Below are positions 34,801-46,460 of a stretch of 64,000 bases of DNA, piece after piece. Within the stretch, counting starts at the first letter, position 1, and every line of letters starts with the position of its first letter. The notes under the pieces are model-generated. The model did no database searches. It was given only the letters and a program-made list of their open reading frames with translations, and was not told where the DNA came from. Source of the DNA: Proteles cristata cristata. Lineage: Eukaryota; Chordata; Mammalia; Carnivora; Hyaenidae. The stretch covers positions 1-64,000 of the forward strand of contig JAESUZ010004518.1 of assembly GCA_017311185.1 (NCBI GenBank), read 5' to 3'. A program made the position numbers and the translations under genes.

Positions 34801-35081
34801 AAGAAAGCATTTGATTATCTTTCTAAGATTAAAAAAATATTTGATATGTTGTATACATCTAATTTCGTCTCTGTCTCCCACAGTACTTTGACCCGAAGCC
34901 ATTTATGAAACATCCTTGTTTCCCTACTGATCTGCCTTCTTCCTCCCTTCCCTGCGTCTTCCTCTTATTCTACCATTTCATTCCGCAGCCATTTAACTAG
35001 AACGCACTGACCTATAACACGGGAGCTACCAGCTGCATGTAGCTATTTCCATCTAAATTAGTTTAAATTTAATTAAGTTAA

Positions 35082-35195
35082 GGGGCACCTGGGTGGCTCA
35101 GTCAGTTAAGTGTCTGACTTCCGGCTCAGGTCACTGTCACAATTCATGGGTTCAAGCCTCTATCCTGACAGCTCAGAGTCTAGAGCCTGCTTCAG

Positions 35196-35234
<39 letters not shown>

Positions 35235-35270
35235 AATACATAAACATTGAAGCAGTGTTTCTTTAAAAAA
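35082..35270 (+). mobile_element. CAN-SINE with deleted centre
   Basis: Head ggggcacctgggtggctcag. The usual 'gcaccgggctctgtgctgac' middle is shortened to tctatcctgacagctcagag. About fifteen CT units follow. Flanks aattaagttaa and aataagttaa. Confidence 0.93.
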
Positions 35271-35540
35271 ATAAGTTAAAAATTTAGTTGTTCAATTTGT
35301 CTAGCCCCATTTCAAGTGGTCAATAGTCATATGTGGCTAGCAGACCATTGAATGGGACTGCACACTATATATCAAACATTTCTATCATCACAGAAAGTTC
35401 CATTTTTGGACAGGGATGTACTAAAGTGTAAATGTAAGTGATTAATGATGCTTAAAATATTTTTTTATTCAGGAAGATCTGTATTTAACTCAATTAATTT
35501 ACTAAATGAATCCAGCTCTGATATTAGCTTTTGTTATCTA

Positions 35541-35773
35541 TTTTTTTTTTATTTCTTTAGCCTTTTTATTTACTTACTTTTGAGAGAGAGAGACAGCGTG
35601 AGCAGGGGAGGATCCGAGAGAGAGGGAGATACAGAATCCGAAGCAGGCTCCAGGCTAGCTGTCGGCACAGAGCCCGACATGGGGCTCGAACCCACGAACC
35701 ACAAGATCATGACCTGAGCAGAAGTCCTGAGCCGAAGTCGGACACTTAACTGACTGAGCCACCCAGGTGCCCC
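35541..35773 (-). mobile_element. CAN-SINE, intermediate subfamily, internal duplication
   Basis: Minus-strand copy with the TAGC-containing gctagctgtcggcacagagc typical of the intermediate group. It carries a local duplication (ctgagcagaagtc then ctgagccgaagtc). No clear target duplication. Confidence 0.93.
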
Positions 35774-35844
35774 TTAAGCATTTTTTAAATGGGAGCTACA
35801 TGCATCCAGACTCTGGGCTGCCCTCAGCGCACAGCACTGAGACC

Positions 35845-35975
35845 CGTGGTTCCCAGAACCTACTGCACATTAGAATCACCTGAGAAACGTAAATAATAGT
35901 GTTGGTTGGCGGGACTACTAATTTTAAAAGTCCTGCGGGTGATTCTCATACTCATCGGCACTGGGAACCGCAGAC
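35845..35975. mobile_element. hAT-Charlie MITE, MER5A-like
   Basis: Left end gtggttcccagaacctac then tgcacattagaatcacctga. Right end gtgattctcatactcatcgg then cactgggaaccgcag. This is the MER5A plan of two inverted ends around a deleted core. Confidence 0.75.
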
Positions 35976-36190
35976 CTAACTGCTGGCCTGGCACGGCCTG
36001 ATCTGTGACCCTGCTGATTTTCCTGCTGCCTCCCTTCTCTGTCACGGTCACCTGGCAGCCCTCTGGTCTCACGCACCTGCTTCTGGACTTATGATTTACA
36101 GCCATACCCTAGCCCGGCCATTTCCTTCCCACAGCAGATTCTGCTCTATCTCAAAGTCTGCTCTGGCCCCCGTGACCTGCTTATTTTTCC
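35976..36190 (+). mobile_element. Possible L2 fragment
   Basis: Pyrimidine-rich sequence with L2-like words ('tggcctggcacggcctgatc', 'ctgctgcctcccttctctgt'). Tentative. Confidence 0.35.
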
Positions 36191-37071
36191 TGACTTCACA
36201 GCAATTGTTAGAGTTTCAGTCTAATTGATACTGATAAAGAAGTTTCAGCGATGCTGATAATAGGGTTAAAGGGAATTTACGCAGTAAGACAGGGAGTCTT
36301 GGTTGCTTGATTTCTCCTGTTTGTTTCCTATTAGCCAAAGGAAAATTAAGTGGAGAGAGAATTTTTCACAGAGTTGTCAGAGAACCCAGAACCCAGAGCC
36401 ACAGAAGGAACACTGTGGACACGTGGTCTAAGGGAGCATTAGCATAAAGAGATACTGAGCCGTGGAAAACCTACGCGGACACACTACTGTCTAGAGCACA
36501 ACCAGCTGAGAACTTGGCTCTTGTCACCCACAGGCAGAGCTCTGTCCCACATGTGCTGCCGTCCTGCTTCAAATAAACGTTCATTTAAAGCAAAATAAAG
36601 CAACTGGTAATCCATATAACAAAGCAATATTTAACCATCAGAATGACCTCCTTCAAAAGTATGGGCTGGGAATGGAGAAAAACCTATGTTTTGTGGGTTT
36701 CCAATATTCTACAATTTGTGGGACACTCTCCTGATGGAGAGGAAGGCATTAGGTAGGAAAACAAGTACTTATTTGAAAATTAAAAAGAAATAATGGCTCC
36801 AATTTCTAAAAACTAATACCACAAACCTGAAAATACAGAAAAGATATTTTATTAATTAACTGCTGATCTACCTTATAGAACTTTTTTACCATCTATTTTT
36901 TGTTGTATATAACAACTGTTATTTTACTCTTTTGACAAGAAAGGGAAGAGAGTTCAATCTTTCCAACATCATAAGAGGCTAAAATGATTAGTCAATTCTT
37001 AGTTTTTGATATCTTAGAAAATTTTCAGATTCAAAACCCAATACTGATAATGTTAATAATGTTTGGGATTG
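36191..37071. other. Non-coding sequence, nothing recognised
   Basis: One AATAAA-containing end (tcaaataaacgttcatttaa, 36570-36590) could be a decayed LTR or retrocopy end. No further support. Confidence 0.4.
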
Positions 37072-37264
37072 TTTTAAAAAAGTATATTTATTTATTTGAT
37101 GGGGGGGTACAGGCAGAGAGAGAGGGAGAGAGAGAATCCCAAGCAGGCTCCATGCCATCAGCACAGAGCCTGATGTGGGGATTGAACCCAGGAGCTTTGA
37201 GATCATGACCTGAGCAGAAGCCAAGAGCTGGAAACTTAACTGACTGAACCACCCAGGCCTCCCA
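37072..37264 (-). mobile_element. CAN-SINE, old diverged copy
   Basis: Minus-strand copy with 'gagagaatcccaagcaggct' and 'gatgtggggattgaacccag', ending aaccacccaggcctccc. A G7 run sits in the tail region. No clear target duplication. Confidence 0.9.
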
Positions 37265-37338
37265 ATTTTTAGGGCTCTTACCAAATCTAGAGAACCTCTA
37301 TCAAGTTTCTTTTTGCATTTACAAGTTATGGAATTTTT

Positions 37339-37544
37339 TTAAATGCCTATTTATTTTTGAGAGAGACAGAGACAGAGCATGATCGGGGGAGGGGCAGAGA
37401 GAGATGAAGACACAGAATTCAAAGCAGGCTCCAGGCTCTGAGCTGTCAGCACAGAGCCCAATGCAGGGCTGGAACCCACGGACTGTGAGATCATGACCTG
37501 AGCCGAAGTCGGACGCCTAATCAACTGAGTCACCCAGGCACCCC
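37339..37544 (-). mobile_element. CAN-SINE, older subfamily
   Basis: Complete minus-strand copy. Flanks acaagttatggaattttt (37321-37338) and acaagttatagaattttt (37545-37562) differ at one position in 18. Confidence 0.96.
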
Positions 37545-37867
37545 ACAAGTTATAGAATTTTTGACATTTAAGGTTTTCTTCTCTATTGACTTATTTTAAA
37601 TGCTCGTTGAATTGCCCATACTCATTAGCCAGTTTGTCATTGGTGAAATTAATAAGATCATAAGCAAAAAGTATGGTCCAGCAAAGGAACGAGCAAAGTT
37701 TGGATGGAGTGTGTTGTATAGGGAGAGCAGGCAGGGCACATCAACTGGAAAGGGGTGTTTCAGCCAGGTAGGACATGGAAAGCAGTGTCACATGCTGTCT
37801 GGGGGCTGAGGATAGACTCCCATGCTTTGAAGTGAAGGAAGTAAACTTCACTTGCATCACTAAGCAA

Positions 37868-37927
37868 GTGATGTATGCACCACTAAGCACATGAAAAGTG
37901 ATGTATGCATTACTAAGCACATGAAAA
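37868..37927. repeat. 30-bp tandem duplication
   Basis: Two adjacent 30-bp units starting gtgatgtatgca (37868-37897 and 37898-37927), differing at two positions. A partial third copy (tgcatcactaagca) lies just upstream. Confidence 0.95.
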
Positions 37928-38324
37928 GCAGCAAAGGGTCAGGAGCATTATCAATAGAGTCAGACAAACCTCTAACTCTTACCTCCACTAGTCTGTGATG
38001 CATCCCTAGCAATAGCCCTGCCTGACATAGGAGTGACTGCAAACTGTATAATAGATTTTGCCAAACCTAAACTAAATGTTTCATCAACTCAACTTCCCCT
38101 TAGCTGGATTTCAAAAGTGACGCGGTTTTTCCAGCTTTAGTCAGCTCGAGAGATCTCAAGTTGGAGTGGAAAGGGAGAGGGAGAGTATTCTTAACCAGTT
38201 GGCTAAAATATCTTATTTTTGCAAATTTGTAAGAAGATATGACCATGTGAAGATACATGGGGTTCCACCCAGGGCCTGGGAGTGGTCCATGCAAATGAGA
38301 AGTCCCAAAGTTTAAGCTTCATTA

Positions 38325-38540
38325 GCTCATGGTAAATTCTCAGCTTAGAGCCAGATGCCTGGGTTTGAATCCTAGCTGTGTAACCTTTCATAAATAACCT
38401 ATCTGGTGACTCCAGGCCTCAGTTTCCTCATTTGTGAAGTAGCAATAATACTACCTACCACATAGGGTCATTGAGCAAGTCAGTTCATATACATAAATAG
38501 CTAATAACAGTGCTTAGCACATAGTAAAAATCTTTTCATT
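38325..38540 (+). mobile_element. MIR SINE, long copy
   Basis: 'gcctgggtttgaatcctagc', 'cctcagtttcctcatttgtg', 'aagtagcaataatactacct' and 'cagtgcttagcacatagtaa' give the full MIR order from B box to tail. One of the best-kept MIRs in the window. Confidence 0.88.
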
Positions 38541-38594
38541 TTAGAAGTAAATTAATAATAGATTGCATCTGTGTGGCATTCTTAACTTTAAAAA

Positions 38595-38705
38595 ACCTTC
38601 ATTATAATCCATCTGATCCTTTCAAAACACATGTGATATCGCTATTCTTGTTGCCATTTTTCAGGTGAGAAAATCCAGGTTCAAGAGTTGAAGCAATTTG
38701 CCTCC
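38595..38705 (-). mobile_element. MIR fragment, antisense
   Basis: 'gccatttttcaggtgagaaa' followed by 'atccaggttcaagagttgaa' matches reverse-complement MIR. Confidence 0.55.
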
Positions 38706-38913
38706 CAGTATGTTAGATGTCTCTCGTTGGTTGTAGATTCTTCACAAACTTTTCTTAGTGCACAAATTATATTGTAACCTTCACATTTGTCCATCTCCTT
38801 TATTCAAGCCTAACAACTGAGGGGAGAGGCCAAGGTCTTGTCTGACTCCAAATCCCCAATGCCTCTCTCTAGGCAATCAACACACATATGCTCTTTATAC
38901 GCCTACATTTCTT

Positions 38914-39130
38914 TTTTTTCTTTAAATGTTTTACTTATTTCTGAGAGAACGAGAGACAGTGTAAGCAGGAGAGGGTCAGAGAGAGAGACAGACACAGAAT
39001 CCGAAGCAGGCTTTAGGCTCTGAGCTAGCTGTCAGCACAGAGCCCGACGCGGGGCTCAAACCCACAAACTGTGAGATCATGACCTGAGCCGAAGTCCGAC
39101 GCTTAACTGACTGAACCACCCAGGTGCCCC
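38914..39130 (-). mobile_element. CAN-SINE, intermediate subfamily
   Basis: Contains gagctagctgtcagcacaga and acgcggggctcaaaccc. Flanks ctacatttctt at 38903-38913 and 39130-39140. Confidence 0.96.
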
Positions 39131-39140
39131 TACATTTCTT

Positions 39141-40042
39141 AAATGGCTAGTACTTATGGCCACCATCAGGCTTCATTTGTAAGCTCTGCAGATGGTTCTT
39201 CGAGATTATAGAAATATGAGCATCTCCAGGCACACTAATGGTAAGAGTCGTTTGCAATTTCTGTTCTTAAGAACAAGCCTCCTTTTACATTGTGGGAAAA
39301 AACATGTAAGTCTTCTGACCATATTAAAGCATGGGAACTACTCATAATGGGGAAATTTTTTTTAAAAATCCTTTTCTTAACTGCAGCCAGTGGAGAGAGA
39401 CAGAGCCCTGCGGGCTGGAGCCCGGGCCATCCCCACCATTTTTTTGGCCTTTATCTAATAATTGGTATTTCCTTTGGAAATCATTTATTGTAGGTAATTT
39501 CCCTCCTCTGGTCCACTATTTTTAGAACACACTTATTGGTTATAATTTCTTGCCAGCGTGTGAGTTATTTGTAATGTTTTCCACCATCAAGAATGCCTGT
39601 TGTGGTTTATTTTTAATGGACTGATTGCCTATTCCCAGTAGGAAAGTTTTATGATGGAATTTATAGCCACTCAATTACTTTCTTCACGTGTTTTAGATTT
39701 GCGAGGCTCCCGGGGAATTAAGTGTATAGCAGAAATGTGGATCTGGCTCGGTCTGTGATTTTTCCTCGGTGCCCCTGCAGGAGTATTTGGACCCGCACTG
39801 CGGCCCGCCTCACCTCCTCCCCTGTCAGGCTGTGCTACAGCCTCGTCCATCAGGAAATTGAACAAAAGTAAAACTGGAAAGTTCTCCCTTAAAATCAAAA
39901 TCCTTCTCAGCTCATATCAACTTTATTCCCATCACCACTTCTAAGCACCTCAGCTGTGGGGGGAAAAAGGAAGTCAAATTGGGGCTATTTTCAGGCCTGA
40001 GCAGATTAGAATTGTTTTGAATTGTGGATTTTCTTTGTCTTC

Positions 40043-40044
<2 letters not shown>
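39141..40044. other. Unique non-coding sequence, relatively CpG-containing
   Basis: Free of repeats I recognise. It contains a moderately GC-rich core at about 39700-39850 with CpGs (cccgcactgcggcccgcctc) and homeodomain-type words (ctaataattgg) at about 39455. No reading frame with family features. A conserved regulatory element is possible but unproven. Confidence 0.35.

Positions 40045-40087
<43 letters not shown>
40045..40087. repeat. (CA)n microsatellite
   Basis: About twenty-one uninterrupted CA units. Confidence 0.98.
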
Positions 40088-40089
<2 letters not shown>

Positions 40090-41409
40090 TGATCCTTTTG
40101 AGAAGATTCATGCACGTTTTCAAACTGAGCAATAATTTTAAAAACTATGCAACTGCTTTTCAAACTAAGACTTGGTGTGTGAAAGATCTGGGTGACCAGA
40201 GCTGTTCTGGGACACAAATGTCCCCAAAATGTGTCTGATAACTCTTCTAGGAGCAGACCTCCCTCCCCTTCCCTTTAAAAAAAAAACTATTTTAGTTTTG
40301 TTTCCATTTAAATTCAGGGGGAAAGTATTTTGTTATTTAACTGATATTTAAAAGTGAACATTGATTAAAAATTAAGACTTTTTTGAGCAGAATAAAACCA
40401 CTGACTGGGAATAGAAAGTTAACAGTTGAAATGGAAGTTAGCAGAGTGATAGCAAAATATCAATAATAATAGTATCTGCATTTGTTTACATCTTTAGACT
40501 TTTTGAATCTTTAACATAATCTTCACAGATCCACATGTAACTTCCCAGAAAGGCATAGGAACAAAGGATAGGACTCTATCCCTCCTTCCCAGTAATAGGA
40601 AAGATAGGAGAAAAGGATATTTCATAACAAATGAATTGACCTTTTTCATTTTAGATGTATTTCAAGGCTCCAATTTCTAGAAATTTTAAAATAAGGAGCT
40701 TTTCTTCATTATTAATGGAAAGTTACATCCACTTAAGGGACTTAAAGTTTTGAATGTATCATTTGGGAGCTCTTTAATGAGCAGAAATGCCTGATTCATT
40801 CTTCCACGATCTCACTATTAAAAGCTGTAATTCAAGTGCACCATCAAGGTTCAAAGGAAGTTGATCCATTGAAAGTTAAGGTCCTGTTTTACTTACACAT
40901 TGAAGAGGTTAATTAAGAAGCTGAAGGACATGGGTAAAGGAAACAAAACAGTATTTCAAGTTTTTATTTTTTATTAATCCACCAATCCTAGCATTCTTCA
41001 CCTCTCTCCTTTTCCTTAGTTATCATTAGTAAGTCAGTCTCTGCAGAACATCTCCTGATCTTTTAGAAAGGACACAATAGAAAGCAAGATGGAGTTAATC
41101 AGGAGTGGAACACCGTCCTTCTGGGGAAGTACTGGTCCATTCTGTGCAGTTCCAGAGAACTTGGTAGAAGGAAACAGTTGGATCCTTGAGTGTGTTTGAA
41201 AGCACGATAAGTGAATGCTTTTTATACTGAAGGGCCAATCAGAGAATAAATAACCCTATAACACATTTCTTGGTAAGAATGTAAAAATAAACAAGACTTG
41301 ACTCAACAAGTTCTACCGGCCAAGAATCAGATAGCCAACAGAGGATAATACAGAACTCCTTGTAAAGGTTGGGAAGAGTCAGCCCAATCCAAGGGCCAGA
41401 GTTTGTATG
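40088..41409. other. Non-coding sequence, nothing recognised
   Basis: About 1.3 kb without recognised repeats or genes. A weak MIR-like patch near 40480-40560. Confidence 0.5.
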
Positions 41410-41419
41410 CTTCAATGCT

Positions 41420-41540
41420 CAGGTATTCAGTTCAGTTCAGTTCAATAAACTTACTGAAGGCCAGGTGTGTGTTAGTGACAGGGGCTGATATAGTACATAA
41501 GACATGGTTTCTTCCTGCTAAGAGCTTGGCAATTTATCAC
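41420..41540 (-). mobile_element. L2 3' end, antisense
   Basis: Starts with a TTCAG pentamer repeated four times (41428-41447), then 'ataaacttactgaaggccag', 'gggctgatatagtacataag' and 'cctgctaagagcttggcaat', the L2 reverse-complement order. Confidence 0.6.
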
Positions 41541-41963
41541 CCGATGAACTGAATCTTGAATTCTTCCCAACTTGACTATCAGTGCAGCCCTGGGTTCATG
41601 CAGAGCTTTTGCTTCCAAAGATAAAACCGATTCCACTTCTTGACTGCTTAACTATATGTCTTATTCCTTTATTTGAGTTATTTGTTGAGGGGAGCAGTTA
41701 TTGAATAGTTATTCTAGATATATGAATTCATTTATTGCTATCTCGCTTAACCAAGTTCGCTTTCCATGAGCCTCTTACCCTTGAGATTACCCCTGGGTTT
41801 TTCCTAACCTTATATTATTAATTTCCTTCTCTCTTTATCCCTGGTCCTGACACATTTCTCTCTCCCTTTCTTTTTGTTAAGAATAAACCAAAGGCAGAAG
41901 GCAAAACCTTACTGCAAAACTAAAATGAAGCCTAAAAAATATTAAAATATTTAACAGATACTA

Positions 41964-42190
41964 GGTATGTCTTTAACTGGGAGGCTCAGCCAGTTAAGCA
42001 TCCGACTTTGTCTCAGGTCATGATCTTACAGCTCATGGGTTCAAGCTCCGCACTGGGCTCTGTGCTGACAGTTCAGAGCCTGGAGCCTGCTTTGGATTCT
42101 TTCTCTCTCTCTCTCTCTCTCCCCCTCCCTTTTTCTTTCTCCCTCTCTCTCTCTCTCTCAAAAATAAATAAACTTAAGACACACAATGCC
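41964..42190 (+). mobile_element. CAN-SINE, old copy with diverged head
   Basis: The first ~15 bp are changed (ctgggaggctcagccagtta) but the rest is standard, with a long CT tract and aaaaataaataaac tail. Flanks aatatttaacagatacta and aatatttaacaggtatta look like the duplication. Confidence 0.93.
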
Positions 42191-42208
42191 AATATTTAAC
42201 AGGTATTA

Positions 42209-42479
42209 TATACAAACTTGATGATGTATTTGGCAAATAGAATGGGAATAAAAGATTATGATACTTCAACTTCATGTGTAAAGATTTATCTCTTTAAAAA
42301 ACTCTGAAGAATCTATTCAGAAAATGTGAACATGTTTGCTTTAATAGCCAGACCCATTAGTTTTTGCTATCCTTTGAACGCTGATTTTAGTTTGTAGCAT
42401 TCACAGATGAACCTGTGTGCTCACACTACACACACATGACTTTACTGTTAGGAAAAAGCAAAAACTTCTTAAGTGCCTA
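42209..42479. other. Non-coding sequence, nothing recognised
   Basis: No repeat or gene recognised. Confidence 0.5.
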
Positions 42480-42720
42480 AAGTATAAATTCTAAGCCTTA
42501 GAAATTCTGGTCATCTGTAACTTTTCTGTCACTTACCTCTCCAACCTTTTTCTCCTTACCTTCTTGGTACCATCTGTTTCCATCTTGCTGCCTTCTCACT
42601 GCTCTGTGATTTCCTTCCTTCCCACCTGTGTTCATGATCCTTCCCCACAGCTGCATTGCCCTGAAGCCTACTCTGCCTTCAAAGTGTCTCTCATCCATGA
42701 ACCTCTTAAAACATCTCAGG
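42480..42720 (+). mobile_element. Possible L2 fragment
   Basis: Pyrimidine-rich, with L2-like 'tctgccttcaaagtgtctct' and 'catgaacctcttaaaacatc'. Tentative. Confidence 0.35.
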
Positions 42721-42727
42721 CCTTTGA

Positions 42728-42830
42728 GAATAATAATAATAGCAATAATAATAATGTTATTAGAGTCAACAATTAGTGTGCCTGCTTTGTATCAGTCAGT
42801 CACCATGCTAAGCACTCTGGCTGGTTGGAA
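42728..42830 (-). mobile_element. MIR end with (AAT)n
   Basis: Starts as an AAT-rich run (aataataataatagcaata) at 42728-42755, then 'ttagagtcaacaattagtgt' and 'caccatgctaagcactctgg', as in reverse-complement MIR. Confidence 0.55.
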
Positions 42831-43009
42831 TTGAAACCAAGTAGAGCAAAAACATTTACTTTGAGATAATATCTTAAATATAACCTGTTGCATTTTTTTC
42901 TCTGAGTAACTGAGGTTAGTCCCTGGCAGCCTTTCTGCCAAGAACTCTAAGACCTAAACCTGATTGTATTGCCCAACAGCAGCAGAGGGCAGATCCAGAC
43001 AAAGAAATT

Positions 43010-43235
43010 AATTTTTTTAAAATTTTTAATGTTTTATTTATTTCTGAGAGAGACAGCATGAGCAGGGGAGGGTCAGAGAGAGAGGGAGGCACAGAATCTG
43101 AAAAAGGCTCCAGGCTCTCCAGGCTCTGAGCTAGCTGTCAGCACAGAGCCCGACGTGGGGCTCGAACCCACGAACCGTGAGATCATGACCTGAGTCGAAG
43201 TCAGATGCTTAACCAACTGAGACACCCAGGTGCCC
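43010..43235 (-). mobile_element. CAN-SINE, intermediate subfamily, internal duplication
   Basis: Contains gagctagctgtcagcacaga. The segment ctccaggct is duplicated (ggctccaggctctccaggct). Perfect 15-bp duplication ccagacaaagaaatt at 42995-43009 and 43236-43250. Confidence 0.97.
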
Positions 43236-43250
43236 CCAGACAAAGAAATT

Positions 43251-44423
43251 TTTAAAGAATAATCATTGTTCTTCTTTGAAGTTCAAAGAGAAATTTTTGA
43301 AGTCCATAGCAAGAGGACAGTTTGAAAGAAGTCTTTTTGATTTGTCAGAGCCTTTCTTTGTGGGAGAGAAAGAGTGTTCTTAGAATTTCCAAAGCTAGGC
43401 TTTGAATATTAAGAGTCATAAACAGGAGTGTAGCATAAAGTCTTAATATTAAATGATAGAACAAAGAAGGATGTGGCTGTGATATGAAGGCAGTTCCTGT
43501 TAGGAAGGAAAAGGAAATAAAAATTCTTTCCAAGTCTAAGGAGAGGAGCTGGGATGTGTGGGAAGAGAGAGGGCAAAAGAGAGAACTCATGCACACAGTG
43601 AAGCATGAACAAAAGAGCAGGAGATGAGCCAGCTGGGGGTCCAGTCTATGCTCCACGGCCATCTCAGCAAAGTGAAGGAGTAGAGGATCTGGCGCGAGGC
43701 CCTGTGATGGAAAAAACCCAGTAGGTTTGGAAAACTCCCCAGGAAGAGGAATTATTCCTTCTTTCCTATGGCATGGCCCCTTTGAAAAGGCCTGCATTCC
43801 GCATAATCCCAGAGCAGAATGGCACCCCAAGAACAGAGCCATGAACCAAACAGTCATTATCAGTGACAAAGAAGAGGTTTAGGTGGATGCGCCTTCCACG
43901 TTAACTCCTGGCTCCCAGAGCTTGTGTGTGGATTGCAAGGTATCCAGGACTTTCTGTATGTCTTGGGAAGGAACACGGAAGTGGTAACAGAACCAGATGA
44001 AGCCAAAGGTCAGGAAACAGGGGCTAAAGAATGAGGGAACTAGTGGTCATTGCTGAATGATGGAAACTGACAGAACAGGATGGGCCTAGCTGTGCCCTCT
44101 GGTGTGAATGGCAGCTCACGCATGAGGTTAGTGACCAGTGAGGTCAACCTAGAGTATACAGGAGGCCACGAGGGCAGGGACAGGTGGCAGACTAGGTGAT
44201 CCTGTTCTCTTCATGCAGCAGGGCACAGAGGCTACCTGAGACAAGCAGAGAGGGAAGACGCAGAACCAGTTGAGGGATGAGCATAAAATTTATTCTAAGA
44301 TTTAAACAGGAAACACATTAATGAACTTAAATTGGCAAGAAGAAAAGGCAGAACATCATGTGGGGTTATCTTCAGATGAGGCAGTTTAGACAACTTATAG
44401 AAAAAGAAGTTTAAAGTTTTATT
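43251..44423. other. Non-coding sequence, longest reading frame of the window
   Basis: Purine-rich plus strand. The minus strand is open for 174 codons (43345-43869) with a hydrophobic, low-complexity-like translation and no recognised domain. I read this as a by-product of base composition. Confidence 0.45.
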
Positions 44424-44447
44424 GGGGCGTGTGGGTGGCTCAGTTGA
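44424..44447 (+). mobile_element. CAN-SINE head fragment
   Basis: Only ggggcgtgtgggtggctcag plus a few bases of the SINE head survive before unrelated sequence. It faces the minus-strand copy that ends at 44733. Confidence 0.55.
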
Positions 44448-44559
44448 TCTGTCTCATCTTCTAGATATCTGCTGAATATCATCCTTCTACAACACTGATG
44501 TCTTTTCTCTCTCTTTCTCACCATTATTTTTTCCATGGAGATACAAGTTTGCATTTTCA

Positions 44560-44733
44560 AAACCCAGAGGAGAGAGCATGCACATGAGTGGGATAGATGC
44601 AGAAAGAGAGGGAAAAGGATCCAAAGGGAGCCCTGTGCTGAGAACAGACAATTGGATGGGATGTGGGGCTCGAACTCTCCGTGAGATCATGACCTGAGCC
44701 ACAGTCAGATGTTTAATCGACTGAGCCACTCAG
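44560..44733 (-). mobile_element. CAN-SINE, old rearranged copy
   Basis: Recognisable by 'gatgtggggctcgaactctc', 'gagatcatgacctgagccac' and 'aatcgactgagccactcagc'. The centre is rearranged and the head is truncated. Confidence 0.8.
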
Positions 44734-45596
44734 CTCAGAGCACTTCTCAGAAGAGAAGGAGCACTAAGATAGAACAATGCACTGGATGCCAATGGAACAC
44801 AGTTTCAAAAGGAGAAAAGATTTTAAATGCTGCAAAAAAGATAAGAAGGTTTGGGACCCTATCAAGGAACAGAAACTAGAACACGTCTTTTGAGTTTATA
44901 TCATTATCAACTCAGCCATTCCCACAATTGACAAGCCTGCCTCTCCACTAAACTCTGGCCATGTGTTATCGTGGTTTTCCAAATGAATTGTTTATTATTA
45001 TTATTACAAATTGACATTCCACAAACCAATGGAAGGTGGGGATTCCTGATGAAACAAAGTATTGGTGTACTTTTATATTGTCTTTTAAGTTGGATATTGT
45101 CTTATGAAAGACTTTTCTTTAGGGATATCTTTTAAGTTCAGCGGTACTTAAGGAAACTAATGGATGAGTAGAGAAATAGCATACAAAAATGATACACTGG
45201 GGTAACATTCCTTAGGAGCTCTGCATACAAAGAGCATACATGCCATCAGCAAGAGATGCAGAGGTGCAGTAGGAGAGCCAGGGAAATGGAATGAGGAGAG
45301 CTACACGGTATCCTGATCTGCATTTCTCTTCAAGCTGCATGATGTCAAAGGGAGACGTCTCATCTTTTGAGTTGGCTTCGTCACCTATAAGGTGAGCAGA
45401 CTGGGCTCACTGCACCCTACATGCCTTTCACTACTTCATATGATCTGAAGTGTATGTGATTTGGTATTGAATAAACTTGAGATATGTGGAAATATTTTAT
45501 TCTATATATTAGTGAATATCTTCCTCCTAAACTAACTACTTTTAGGCAAAGGAGAAGGGCACATTTATATTTCAGTGAGATCCATTTCTTTATAAA
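44734..45596. other. Non-coding sequence, nothing recognised
   Basis: Short (TTA)n near 44991-45006. No gene supported. Confidence 0.5.
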
Positions 45597-45609
45597 GTCA
45601 ATACTATTC

Positions 45610-45843
45610 AGGGATGCCTGGGTGACTCAGTCCGTTAAGCATCTGACTCGATTTTGGCTCAGGTCATCATGATCTCACAGTTCATGAGATGGAGCCCCAC
45701 ATTGGTCTCTGCAGTGAAAGCACGGAGCTTGCTTGGGATTCTTTCTCTCCCCACTGCCTCTCCCCTGCTCATGGGCTGTGCTCTCTCTCTCTCTCAAAAT
45801 AAACAAGTATACATTTAAAAAATTAAAAATTAAAAAATATAAT
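45610..45843 (+). mobile_element. CAN-SINE, older diverged copy
   Basis: Head gggatgcctgggtgactcag with small insertions (gactcgattttggctcaggt, catcatgatctc). Flanks gtcaatactattc (45597-45609) and gtcaatactatcc (45844-45856). Confidence 0.94.
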
Positions 45844-45856
45844 GTCAATACTATCC

Positions 45857-46240
45857 TGACAGCCTCAGGACTTTGGCAAATATTTCAGTCAGAGCCACAT
45901 TGGAATCTGGCTTGTTTAAGGCTTACTGTAGAAATGGTCAATTCTAAACCAAATACTTGTGATCCCACATAGATGAAAATCAAAAGGAATTTAAGCCTTT
46001 TAAGGGTTTTGCTTTTCAAATTCTGCCCTTGAAGCAGTATTTGGTAGATGAAGGGAAGGATGTTTCTAGAAATCAAAATATTGTTGGCAAGGGTAATTCA
46101 GGGCTCTAGGATAAAAATTTGTCTCAGAAGACAATTCTGAGAAAAAGAAAAAGAGAAAGAAGACTATTCTGAGGAATTCTGACAGAGATAACACATGTAA
46201 ATCACCCAGCACCATCTCTGGCTCAGGATTGTAACTCAAT
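45857..46240. other. Non-coding sequence, nothing recognised
   Basis: No repeat or gene recognised. Confidence 0.5.
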
Positions 46241-46255
46241 ATATCCAACATTTTT

Positions 46256-46445
46256 TTTAATGTTTATTTTTGACAGAGAGGGTTGCGAGCAGGGGAGGGG
46301 CAGAGAGAGAACAGGTCAGAGAATCTGAAGCAGGCTCTGCACTTACAGCGGCAAGTCTGATGTGGGGCTCGATCTCACGAACCATGAGATCATGACCTGA
46401 GCCCAAAGCCAGTTGCTCAACTGACTGAGCCACCGAGGTGGCCCC
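46256..46445 (-). mobile_element. CAN-SINE, older subfamily
   Basis: Minus-strand copy with gatgtggggctcgatctcac and ctgagccaccgaggtggccc. Flanks tatccaacattttt and tatccaacttttt. Confidence 0.93.
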
Positions 46446-46460
46446 TGTATCCAACTTTTT

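Noticed and set aside
35201..35231. CRISPR-like or satellite array from repeated CT units
   Set aside because: Pure dinucleotide run belonging to a SINE, with no spacer structure.
39700..39850. CpG island promoter
   Set aside because: CpGs are present, but the GC-rich part is only about 150 bp and I see no first exon or TSS signal.
43345..43869. Longest open frame (174 codons, minus strand) as a gene
   Set aside because: No recognised domain, composition-driven hydrophobic translation, no promoter or splice context I could defend, and a shorter overlapping frame on the same strand.
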